Source of the DNA: Trametes villosa
Lineage: Eukaryota; Basidiomycota; Agaricomycetes; Polyporales; Polyporaceae
Length of the DNA stretch: 64,000 bases
Assembly (NCBI GenBank): GCA_002964805.2
Contig: PUDQ02000018.1
Coordinates: 1-64,000, forward strand
Direction: 5' to 3'
Shown here: positions 1-8,343 of the stretch, piece by piece
Numbering within the stretch: position 1 is the stretch's first letter
How the letters are laid out: each line of letters opens with the position of its first letter
Notes under the pieces: generated by a model
What the model was told of the DNA's origin: nothing
Database searches by the model: none
Seen by the model: only the letters and a program-made list of their open reading frames with translations
Made by a program: the position numbers and the translations under genes

Positions 1-2
1 CG

Positions 3-515
3 AAGGAAGATCTCTTCAAGTTCAATTCGAAGTTCTTCGACTTATGCGTCAGAGCAAGAATCAACGACGATCACGCTCAACAAACCCTGTACAAGACCAA
101 GCTACCACAGTACTTCCGCACCAAGCTAGTCCTCATATACCCCGCTCCCACCACGATGCACGAACTCATTGACAGAGTTATACACATCGAGAGGGGATGG
201 AGGACAAACCGCGAAGTGGACGACTATCAAGGTCTAAAGACCAACTTCAAGAAACGAGGGGACAATCCGAAAGTTCGCGCAATCAACACCAACACACGAA
301 TGGATCCGAAGACTCGACAACAACTCCTGAAGGAGAACAAATGCTTCTACTGTCGAGAGCCCGGACATCGTGCAGCGAACTGCCCCAAGAAGAAAGGTTC
401 TACCACCAAGACACGTGCTATCAAGGAAGACGAATCGGACGATGCCGAAGAAATGGAAATCGGTGTCGTAGCCCTAGGAGATAACGATGACGAAGAAGAC
501 GGCTTGGATTTTTAG
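3..515 (+). CDS. gag: Gag polyprotein, C-terminal part (partial)
   Basis: The frame is open from the window edge to a TAG at 513-515, so this is the C-terminal 170 residues of Gag. Upstream residues resemble a retrotransposon gag/capsid domain (basic and aromatic, with a PQYFRTKLVL-like stretch). Near the end is a CCHC zinc knuckle, CFYCREPGHRAANC (about nt 342-383), expected to bind the element RNA during packaging. The last part is acidic. Gag structural proteins form the cytoplasmic virus-like particle in which reverse transcription occurs. The stop is preceded by a GATTTTTAG run, and the pol frame (-1) is open from 491, so the two frames overlap by 25 bases. Confidence 0.9.
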   Translation, partial: KEDLFKFNSKFFDLCVRARINDDHAQQTLYKTKLPQYFRTKLVLIYPAPTTMHELIDRVIHIERGWRTNREVDDYQGLKTNFKKRGDNPKVRAINTNTRMDPKTRQQLLKENKCFYCREPGHRAANCPKKKGSTTKTRAIKEDESDDAEEMEIGVVALGDNDDEEDGLDF

Positions 516-3500
516 GAGGACGAACGGACCCGGCGCCCGTCTCGTCCTGTAGCTGGGACTACACCATCTCATTTGTAACTATCGGCCAGCAGCGCAGAAA
601 TGCATACCTGCTATCCGGATATGTTGAGTGTGGACCCAAAGTCGTCGGAATCCGAGCCCTATTCGACTCAGGCGCGGATGCAACAATCCTCAACCGTCGC
701 ATCGTCAATCAATATAATCTCCCTACGGTCAAACTACCAAAACCAATCCGATTCCGAAACGCGGATGACAGCATTAACACCATTGGAGAGGTCACCCACC
801 GAGTGGAATCCAACTTCGTGGTCCGAGGACACGAACTACCCACGAACTTCTACGTCGCCGACCTAGGACGGGACAACGCCATTCTAGGCATTCCATGGAT
901 CCGACGATACAATCCAAAGGTCAATTGGAACTCGGGACATTTCGAGTTTGACCCGAAGATTATCAAGAAACAACAACTCCGTCGAGAATACCAGCAACAT
1001 CACGACCCCCCACCAGGAGTCCCAATGTGGGGACTACCACGAACGACAACAGCAGACCCAGAAGGGGTCCATCAATTCATCAGGAGAACCTCGGAAGATC
1101 TAGAAGACGACGATACCTGGAACGTCCAGGCCAATACGATCTTGAGTTCTCTCAAACAACAATCCAAAGACCTCACTATCGGACGAGCAACAATGTCAAC
1201 TAATCTAGCAATCAAGGCACACGAAGGGCAAAAGGTCAAGACACTCGAAGAACTACTGCCAGAATATTTGTTAGACCTACGAGACGTTTTTGACAAAAAA
1301 TCCGCGGAGCGCATGCCCATTACAAGACCATGGGACCATGACATCAAGCTAAAAGCAGAATTTGTACCCCGCGACTGCAAGATTATTCCATTATCCCCAG
1401 CAGAACGAGGAGAACTCGACAAGTTTGTGGACGAAAACCTCGCCAAAGGATATATACGACCCTCCAAATCACCAATGGCATCACCATTCTTCTTCGTCAA
1501 AAAGAAGGATGGCTCACTACGACCGGTCCAAGACTACCGATACCTCAATGATGGAACGATCAAGGACGCAGGACCTCTACCACTCATATCCGACCTATTT
1601 GACAAGCTAGGCGGAGCGAAATACTTTACCAAACTCGACGTTCGAGCAGGATACAACAATGTCCGCATCAAGGAAGGCGATCAATGGAAGGCAGCGTTCA
1701 AAACCCCTCGAGGACTGTTCGAACCAACAGTTATGTTCTTTGGACTCTGCAATGCTCCCGCAACCTTCCAAACCATGATGAACGCCATCTTCCACGACTA
1801 CCTATCAGAAGGATGGCTAGTAATCTATATGGACGACATCCTACTCTTCTCCGACAACCTCGAAGATCTACGCAAACACACGCGGCTAGTAATCGAACGA
1901 CTATGCGACAACGATCTATACCTCAAGGCAGAGAAATGCGAGTTTGAAGTTCAACGGGTAGAATTCCTAGGAGCAATCGTGTCGCCAGGACAAGTATCAA
2001 TGGACCCAGTCAAGCTCGACGGACTAAAGGACTGGCCTACTCCAACGACAGTCAAACAGGTCCAAAGCTTCCTAGGATTTGCGAACTTCTACCGGAGGTT
2101 CATACGAGGATTCGCCGACCTAGCAAGACCCCTGAACGACTTAACTCGGAAGGATAACCCATGGAAGTGGACCCCCGCATGCGAACAAGCATTCCAAGAC
2201 ATCAAGAAGCGCTTCATCGAGGAGCCTATTCTGCTTCAACCGGACGCATCAAAACCATTCCAAATCGAGTGCGACGCGTCCAAAGTCGCCACCGGGGCGG
2301 TGTTGAGGCAAAAAGGGGAGGAAGGGATATGGCACCCCTGTGCATATCTATCAAAATCCTTTACCGAAACCGAACGCAACTACCAGATCTACGACCGCGA
2401 ACTCCTTGCCATCATCCGAGCACTGGAAACATGGAGACACTACATCGAGGGCGCCAAACAACCCGTAGAAATCCTGTCAGATCACAAGAACTTGACATAT
2501 TGGCGCAGTGCTAGAAAACTCAACCGAAGACAAGCACGATGGAGCAACTTCTTATCCGAATTCAACTACGTCATCAGACATCTACCAGGAAAAAGCCTGG
2601 TCCAAGCCGACGCTCTATCCAGAAGACCAGACCACGACCCAGGAGACCACGATAACGAAGAAGTCACTATGATCCCGGGAGATCTATTCGCCAAGGCAGT
2701 CCACGTTGACCTCCAGGAATTAATCCGCAGCACCACTTCTCGTGACAAATCAGTCATGGACTCAACCAATGGAGCATGGCACCTCAAGAAGGAACCTATC
2801 TTTGGAACCAAGACCGACTGGCGCATGGACGACGGCATTGTTCTCTTCAAAGGGAAAGTCTATGTCCCACCCGAAGATAATATCCGCCGAGAAGTAGTCC
2901 GCCTACACCACGAACCAGCGGTCATGGGACACCCCGGAATCCAAAAAACCTTCGAACTTGTCAGCCGAGAATACTGGTGGCCAGGCATGCGACACTTCAT
3001 CACCCAATACGTCAAAGGATGCGCAACATGCCAAACCGCTAAAGTCAACACACATCCCACCAAACCCGGAATAATGCCTATTCCACACAGCGGATCAACA
3101 AGGCCGTTCGGCACGATAACAATGGACTACGTCACCGGACTCCCTTTATCCAACGGATTCGACGCAATTCAAGTGGTTGTCGACCACGACGAATCCAAGG
3201 CTATTGTTCTCTCGGAATGTACAAAGGAAACCAACGCCATGGACACCGCACATCTTCTCGTGAGAGATGTGTACTCCCGATTTGGACTTCCGGACCGCAT
3301 CATATCCGACCGAGGCCCGCAATTCATCTCACACGCATACCAAGAAATGAATAAACTCCTCGGGATTGGCCAATCGCTCAGCACGTCTCACCACCCTCAA
3401 ACCGACGGACAATCAGAACGGACCATTCAAGAAATCGAAGTCGCACTGCGGATCTATTGTGGGAACTACCCCGACACGTGGAGCACCCTCTTGCCACAAT

Positions 3501-4159
3501 TTGAATTCGCGCACAATCACCGGACTCATTCAGTCACTGGGAAAAGCCCCTTCGAACTTCTGATGGGATATCAACCACGAGCTATAGGCACCGTACACCC
3601 TAAGCCCAAGCACCCCAGCACGGAAGAACGATTGAATCACCTCAAGGAACTCCGAGAAAACGCCATCGCCTCCCACGCAAAGGCCGCCGCCGCCATGGCC
3701 AAGAGACAGGCAGCAGGCAATGTGACCTTCCAGAAGGGAGATAAGGTGTTCCTCGAATCCACGAACCTCAAGTTGCCCTATCCCAACCGGAAACTCGCAC
3801 CAAAACGAGAAGGTCCCTTTGTCATCGACGAAGTCATGGGACCTACCACCGTGAAACTCCGACTCCCAAAGGCATGGAAGATTCATCCAGTATTTCACAC
3901 CGCCTTGATCACGCACTACCGAACCACCCCAGAACACGGTCCGAATTACGTGTCACCACCACCGGACACAATTGACGGAGAGGAAGAGTGGGAAATCGAA
4001 GCAATTATCAATCACAGGAAGCCAGCCCGTGGAGGAATCCAGTACCTAGTCACATGGAAAGGCCGTCCGCAGCACGAGAACGAGTGGTTACGTGAGAAAG
4101 ATCTCAAACACGCACAAGCAACTCTTCAACGCTACAAAAGGCTGCACAAGATGGCCTGA
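491..4159 (+). CDS. pol: Pol polyprotein (PR-RT-RNase H-integrase-chromodomain), read by -1 shift from gag
   Basis: This frame is open from 491 and has no ATG of its own near the start, which fits expression as a Gag-Pol fusion after a -1 shift. Domains in order: aspartic protease with LFDSGADAT (about nt 658-684); reverse transcriptase with the KKKDGSLRPVQDYRYLN region and the catalytic YMDD box (about 1829-1840); RNase H with ECDASK and YDRELLAI; integrase with an HHCC zinc domain (HHEP...HPG, CATCQ) and a DDE core (MDYVTGLP, SDRGPQF, then DGQSERTIQEIE); a GPF/Y-like KREGPFVIDEV; and a chromodomain ending in YLVTWKGRPQHENEWL. Key catalytic residues appear intact, so the enzyme set may be functional. 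The stop is at 4157-4159. Confidence 0.93.
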   Translation, partial: RRRRLGFLGGRTDPAPVSSCSWDYTISFVTIGQQRRNAYLLSGYVECGPKVVGIRALFDSGADATILNRRIVNQYNLPTVKLPKPIRFRNADDSINTIGEVTHRVESNFVVRGHELPTNFYVADLGRDNAILGIPWIRRYNPKVNWNSGHFEFDPKIIKKQQLRREYQQHHDPPPGVPMWGLPRTTTADPEGVHQFIRRTSEDLEDDDTWNVQANTILSSLKQQSKDLTIGRATMSTNLAIKAHEGQKVKTLEELLPEYLLDLRDVFDKKSAERMPITRPWDHDIKLKAEFVPRDCKIIPLSPAERGELDKFVDENLAKGYIRPSKSPMASPFFFVKKKDGSLRPVQDYRYLNDGTIKDAGPLPLISDLFDKLGGAKYFTKLDVRAGYNNVRIKEGDQWKAAFKTPRGLFEPTVMFFGLCNAPATFQTMMNAIFHDYLSEGWLVIYMDDILLFSDNLEDLRKHTRLVIERLCDNDLYLKAEKCEFEVQRVEFLGAIVSPGQVSMDPVKLDGLKDWPTPTTVKQVQSFLGFANFYRRFIRGFADLARPLNDLTRKDNPWKWTPACEQAFQDIKKRFIEEPILLQPDASKPFQIECDASKVATGAVLRQKGEEGIWHPCAYLSKSFTETERNYQIYDRELLAIIRALETWRHYIEGAKQPVEILSDHKNLTYWRSARKLNRRQARWSNFLSEFNYVIRHLPGKSLVQADALSRRPDHDPGDHDNEEVTMIPGDLFAKAVHVDLQELIRSTTSRDKSVMDSTNGAWHLKKEPIFGTKTDWRMDDGIVLFKGKVYVPPEDNIRREVVRLHHEPAVMGHPGIQKTFELVSREYWWPGMRHFITQYVKGCATCQTAKVNTHPTKPGIMPIPHSGSTRPFGTITMDYVTGLPLSNGFDAIQVVVDHDESKAIVLSECTKETNAMDTAHLLVRDVYSRFGLPDRIISDRGPQFISHAYQEMNKLLGIGQSLSTSHHPQTDGQSERTIQEIEVALRIYCGNYPDTWSTLLPQFEFAHNHRTHSVTGKSPFELLMGYQPRAIGTVHPKPKHPSTEERLNHLKELRENAIASHAKAAAAMAKRQAAGNVTFQKGDKVFLESTNLKLPYPNRKLAPKREGPFVIDEVMGPTTVKLRLPKAWKIHPVFHTALITHYRTTPEHGPNYVSPPPDTIDGEEEWEIEAIINHRKPARGGIQYLVTWKGRPQHENEWLREKDLKHAQATLQRYKRLHKMA

Positions 4160-4241
4160 AGTCCCCAGACCCTGCCCACTCTGGATTCTCTCAATCCCCT
4201 CGCACTACTCCTCCTCGACTTCGACAGCCTCAGCTTCGACA

Positions 4242-5738
4242 ATGGCCCGCAACCACCGCTCTCGCCGCCAACACCGCACTCGCTCCTCGAACTCCCCCTC
4301 TCCGATCAATCGACTCCAAGCCCCCATCCTGGGACGCCTCGTCCCTCCTGCACCCTCCTTTGTGAAGGGGGTGAACCCGACCTACGACCACCTCCCTCGC
4401 CTCCCCACTGCGTCCTATTCCAATGGGACTCTGCCCGACCGGCTCGGGTGGACTCTCCTCCACCCCGATCTCCAGGCGATTACCAATCAACGCCTCGTCT
4501 CGCTCCCCGGAACACGTCACTGGGTCGACGTGTACCGGATGTGCGGCGACGTCCTTCCCGCTCTCCGCCACATGGACAACTACGTCCAGAACCATCCGGA
4601 CCCCCAGGAGATCGTTTTCCTCAGGCAGGCGAACGTCTCCTACACCGCCGCCTTCAGCAGGGTCATCCAGATCGCCGAGGTCGCCCTCAACCAAGTCGCC
4701 CTCTACCCCGCTCTGGGCATGATCGAAGATCTGCTTCCCCGCCGCCGCGCCGGATGGAACGCCCCACAGCCTAACCCCACTCACGACGGACCCGCCCGCA
4801 TCGACTGCATGCTGGGCACCAACGGTAGCCGCGACCCCCTCTACAAGATCACGGAGGACACCACGAGGTGGGGAGTCCCCAACGGCAACTGGGAAAGTTG
4901 GGACGACAACAAGGAGAACGAGCCCCCTATCGCGGACTTCTCCGAGGTGCAAGTCTCCACTCCTGAACCCCCCAGCTCGTCGACGAGCTCCTCCTCAGAG
5001 TGGCACGACGTGAGGCAAGCCCTCGAAGACCGACTCACGTCCCCGGTCCCCGAATCCGTTCACACTCCCCCCATCTCAACGCCTTCTCTCCTCGAACCGC
5101 CCACTCGCAACTCATCCCCCGAATACATCCCTCTCTCGCCTACCTCATCGTCAATGCCCAGCCTGGAAACCGACGACTCCTACATGGACGACCCCGATAC
5201 CGACGCCCTCGTCGCCTACATCGCTCCCATCCCCGGGAGTACTCGCGCATTCATCAGGACGGTTTGGCCAGAAGAGAAGCCTATTCATCCCTCGGAGTTC
5301 AGCGACGTCAACCGCCTCGCCGCGATTCCCACCGCCCTCTTACCCCCTCTCCAACGCGCTATGATAGCTGCATTCCGCGTCCAGACCGGCTACTACATCC
5401 CCGACGCCGACCTACACATGCCCTTCGCCACCCTCCGCTATGTCGCCTCATCCATCGCCAAAGAGGTGGACCCTCACTACCCAGGCCTCGACATGACCAG
5501 CGACAGGAATGCGAAGGCCAAGGTCTACGCCATTCGCGTCCCTATCGACAGCATGCGCGAACCGGGAGGATGGAAAGATTTTGAAGCGGATTTGGCCACT
5601 GCAGCATCGACCTCGTCAATCCTACCCACTCCTGCTTCGGCCCAAATCCCCACTCCCCCGAAGCTTCCTGAACCGCCGAAGCTCCCGGAGTTCGTCGTCC
5701 GCCGGCGCAAGGCCTTTACCGACACCATGACGGACTAG
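4242..5738 (+). CDS. Additional retrotransposon ORF downstream of pol, function unknown
   Basis: A 498-residue ORF begins with an ATG 82 bases after the pol stop and ends 37 bases before the 3' LTR. Its frame is open back to about 4092, overlapping the end of pol in the +1 frame, so a frameshift fusion is also possible. The N-terminus is very basic (RSRRQHRTR), a predicted globular part follows, then a Ser/Pro/acidic disordered middle (about residues 210-320), another globular part, and a basic C-terminus after PPKLPEPPKLPE repeats. There is no signal peptide, membrane segment or zinc motif, so it does not look like an envelope protein despite the env-like position. I do not recognise the family. 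The intact frame over 1.5 kb suggests coding use. Confidence 0.7.
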   Translation: MARNHRSRRQHRTRSSNSPSPINRLQAPILGRLVPPAPSFVKGVNPTYDHLPRLPTASYSNGTLPDRLGWTLLHPDLQAITNQRLVSLPGTRHWVDVYRMCGDVLPALRHMDNYVQNHPDPQEIVFLRQANVSYTAAFSRVIQIAEVALNQVALYPALGMIEDLLPRRRAGWNAPQPNPTHDGPARIDCMLGTNGSRDPLYKITEDTTRWGVPNGNWESWDDNKENEPPIADFSEVQVSTPEPPSSSTSSSSEWHDVRQALEDRLTSPVPESVHTPPISTPSLLEPPTRNSSPEYIPLSPTSSSMPSLETDDSYMDDPDTDALVAYIAPIPGSTRAFIRTVWPEEKPIHPSEFSDVNRLAAIPTALLPPLQRAMIAAFRVQTGYYIPDADLHMPFATLRYVASSIAKEVDPHYPGLDMTSDRNAKAKVYAIRVPIDSMREPGGWKDFEADLATAASTSSILPTPASAQIPTPPKLPEPPKLPEFVVRRRKAFTDTMTD

Positions 5739-5761
5739 GCGTTGACCTGGAAGGTCAACCT

Positions 5762-5772
5762 AAAGGGGGGGG
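5762..5772 (+). other. Polypurine tract
   Basis: AAAGGGGGGGG lies three bases before the LTR. This is the expected plus-strand primer site for reverse transcription of an LTR element. Confidence 0.85.
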
Positions 5773-5811
5773 TAGTGTTACAATTTCATCCTCGGTTCCT
5801 AATACGGCCAA

Positions 5812-5936
5812 TGACTCGACCTGACTCACTCTGACTCAGCCTCTATATTTAGTCCATATGACTCGTCCTGACTCCTCATGACTCATCCTGACTGCGGTGT
5901 ACTATACTTAGCCCAGACCTGACTCATACTGACTGC
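5812..5936 (+). promoter_or_regulatory. Array of TGACTC (Gcn4/AP-1-like) sites in LTR U3
   Basis: Four perfect TGACTCA sites lie at 5822-5828, 5832-5838, 5879-5885 and 5920-5926. TGACTCG or TGACTCC variants lie at 5812, 5859 and 5869, and TGACTGC at 5889 and 5930. A further TGACTCA is at 6157-6163, downstream of the TATA box. TGACTCA is the recognised site of Gcn4/AP-1 bZIP activators. The array sits 60-190 bases upstream of the TATA box, where U3 enhancers are expected. Control by starvation or stress bZIP factors is inference. Confidence 0.6.
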
Positions 5937-5998
5937 GGACGTGCTGCAGCAGTGCTGCGCTTTACTGCGGATCTGCTGCGCAGATCCTTCCCCCACAG

Positions 5999-6006
5999 TA
6001 TATAAG
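5999..6006 (+). promoter_or_regulatory. LTR TATA box
   Basis: TATATAAG lies just downstream of the TGACTC array and a GC-rich hairpin. It is the probable core promoter for the element transcript. Confidence 0.6.
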
Positions 6007-6217
6007 GACCCCCTCTCTCCCTCTCTTTTCCCCAGTTTCGATCTCCTGTTTCATCCTGTAACAACTCATACTCTTGACTCCTCAATCTACTTGTTATTTA
6101 TAACCCTTTGAGTGCGCTCGAACGCCACTTCAAGTGTTATCTTAACACAGAGCGGCTGACTCAAATACACTATGGCTGACGCACGCCGGGCGTAGCAGGA
6201 GCAACAACAACGTAACA

Positions 6218-7899
6218 CTGGCGATTGTGGGTATGTTATTTGTGTTTCAATTGGTTGGTTCTTGTGGGTCGCAGGATTATCAACGCCAACAGTGCTACTC
6301 CTGTACGATGCACTGCTCTGCATGGACAAGGAAGCTCAATACGTCTGGCGGTCGACGAAGGCTCCGTCAGGCCGAAGGATATCGCGAATTCTGTACACAT
6401 ACAACAGGTACCTACCTTTGCTATGGAACATCCTGGAAATTGAGGTGATGTCGTCTGTTTCGGACACTGCAAGTGTCATTTCTCGATCATGAAGTACATG
6501 TCGCTGAATCCAGTGCCCCATGCAGACGTAAATATTTGTCTGCGTAACATCCACGACGCGCATTCACGACGTCCCACCTCTGTCCAGCTGTACCGAAACC
6601 GCCTGGCTCACAACTCTTATGCAGTATCTGAGCATGATTGGGCCAGCTGGTGAGTTAGTTTGCTGTTCGCTGTGCTTGAGATATCATACTCGTAGAGCCG
6701 CTAACGCATTGCGCATGGAAGCGGTTACCACCTTGAGGGTCTATGCACTTTCGCGAAGGAATAAAATTGTCACTGCGGCAACACTGCTACTGAGTCTTGG
6801 CCCGTTCCTCATCAATACGGTTCGTGATCACACTCCCACAACCTGTCTACCATGCTGATACATACGACCGCAGGCTACATTATTCCGACTCGAGATCGCG
6901 AATCTCCCGCCACCGCAAAACTGTTCGTTGTCCTATGCCGCTACAAGTACAGCACAATATATCGGGTGTGTTGTGTCTCCGCCATGAATATGCGACTGAG
7001 ACTGATCGCCGGAGTTGCGTAGGCGTAAGTCTCGGACTGTTCAGGTTAAACGATTAACGCATGACGCATTCTTTGAGCAGTCACTGTCATCGCAAGGACT
7101 ACGGCGATTCTCGCAGAAACACTGGCCATGATCGTAACCTGGCGCCGCACCCGTAGCGCCAACCAGCGGTCGGCACCTCCACTACCGCGATCCTCTCTAG
7201 AGCAAGCTCTGTGGGAAAATGGTGCGCTCGCCTTGAATATGATGATGCACGCTTGCGGACTAACCACCTACTCGGCACAGGAAATGTCTACTTCTGGTAC
7301 GGCTTCCTCCTCGCCTGGGCTGCCGTTGGTGGCCGCTGACGTATGTCATGCACATTGCACAGCATACTTGTGTCTATGAACACAGTCGATACCATTCTAT
7401 CTATGCTCTCGGTGAGTGTCCGCTCAGTCCCATTCCTGTCTTGTAGTAGCAATTCTTAACTCTTCATACACAGATTGCGGCGCAGCCCGGAGGAGCGAGC
7501 TACATCCTCGACTTCCTGGACCCGTAAGGTCATTTCCCGTGTCACAAAACGTCGAGCTTACGACATTGGCCCGCGCTTTGCAGCATCAGCTCGATATTGA
7601 GCAGTCGCTTCTTACTCGCGCTCTACGAGACCAACGCCATGCTAGAACGGGGCGGCACAACCGTCGAGCCGACCACCCTCAACTTCAGCCCCAGGACGGA
7701 CCGCACCGGCGCCGACTCGCATGGGCACTCGGGGTTCCTCGACTCTATGGCCAGCCCAATCCGGACCTTTCCCGACGGCGATGTAGGCTCGCTGGACTTC
7801 GACTCAGATCTCCCAGAACCACAGCCAGTCATGGTGGAGGCGAATTCGGAAGACCAGGCGGAGGTGTTGTCCCGATCTCCGGAGTCGCCAGGCCAGTAA
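6218..7899 (+). pseudogene. DUF6533 multipass membrane protein gene, 5' end lost to the LTR insertion
   Basis: Starting 13 bases after the LTR end, a multi-exon gene can be followed. The residual exon 6218-6230 (LAIV) ends in a GTATGT donor. The next exon at 6275 encodes the DUF6533 signature LLLYDALLCMDKEAQYVW and YNRYLPLLW. Later exons encode TLRVYALSRRNK (about 6733), LAETLAMIVTWRRT (about 7109), GNVYF, ILDFLDP and SSRFLLALYETNAM (about 7600). The stop is at 7897-7899. This order (TM1 with the D..L..D/E motif, RVYAL helix, late SRFLL helix, polar tail) is typical of the large basidiomycete DUF6533/DUF6534 family of seven-helix-like membrane proteins of unknown function. No start codon remains between the LTR and exon 2. 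Some middle introns (6970-7080, 7230-7400) are uncertain, and the region around 6970-7030 may hold a frame defect. The call of a disrupted gene is strong; the family call is good. Confidence 0.7.
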
Positions 7900-8343
7900 G
7901 GCTGCAGAGCAGGCGCATTGACGGTTTTCATTTGCTACTCCACTTCCTTCTTCGGAGTGAAACATTCTTGAGATTTTGACACGTCCTAGTCCTAGAGCCG
8001 CTCCCTCTCCGTGTATCGCTGCCTTGAAGTGTATGTAGTATGTGCCTGATCGTGCTTCGGTTCAAGCTTCTTGTGGTTTTGTATTCGTGTATAGTTAGAT
8101 TCTCTTGCTCTATTTGACTGGTGCTAGCAAAATCTAATATCTGAGGCTTCAAGAACCGAGCCACCTAAACACCAAAGGGTGATAGGTGTCGGAGGAGAGA
8201 GAGCTGTTCACAGTCGAAGCTGTCCGAACTTACTCGGACTCCGGAGAGCCACAGATGCCCATAGGCGCCTGCGTCACGGCGCCTGAAAACGACATTAATA
8301 TCATGCGCCTCCCGCGCGATCCGCGAGCCTGTCCACTCCCTCC
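7900..8343. other. Intergenic 444 bp
   Basis: 3' flank of the DUF6533 remnant and promoter of the PA-TM-RING gene. No gene, repeat or clear motif was seen. Confidence 0.5.

Larger units (their letters stand above)
1..6217 (+). mobile_element. Ty3/gypsy chromovirus LTR retrotransposon, 5' end outside window
   Basis: The window opens inside gag of an LTR retrotransposon and runs to the end of its 3' LTR. In order it shows a gag tail with a CCHC zinc knuckle, protease, reverse transcriptase, RNase H, integrase and a C-terminal chromodomain, then an additional ORF, a polypurine tract and a 3' LTR. Integrase downstream of RNase H plus a chromodomain places it with Ty3/gypsy chromoviruses. Gag, pol and the extra ORF are open apart from the expected gag-pol frame change, so the copy looks young. 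The 5' LTR, primer binding site and left target-site duplication lie outside the window, so LTR identity and insertion age cannot be judged here. The right flank starts at 6218, inside a residual exon of a DUF6533 gene. Confidence 0.95.
5776..6217 (+). repeat. 3' LTR of the Ty3/gypsy element
   Basis: The 442-bp LTR begins TGTTAC and ends GTAACA, a perfect 6-bp terminal inverted repeat with the canonical TG...CA ends, directly after the polypurine tract. It contains a dense array of TGACTC motifs, a perfect 8-bp hairpin (GGATCTGC / GCAGATCC, 5969-5987) and a TATA box at 5999-6006. The part after the TATA box would be R and U5. The boundary at 6217 rests on the terminal inverted repeat; the 5' LTR is not in view for comparison. 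Confidence 0.88.

Noticed and set aside
4230..4952. 240-codon minus-strand frame within the retrotransposon
   Set aside because: Antisense to the extra ORF; Val/Gly-rich shadow without motifs.
4242..5738. Envelope gene for the ORF after pol
   Set aside because: No signal peptide, no membrane segment and no glycoprotein-like cysteine pattern.
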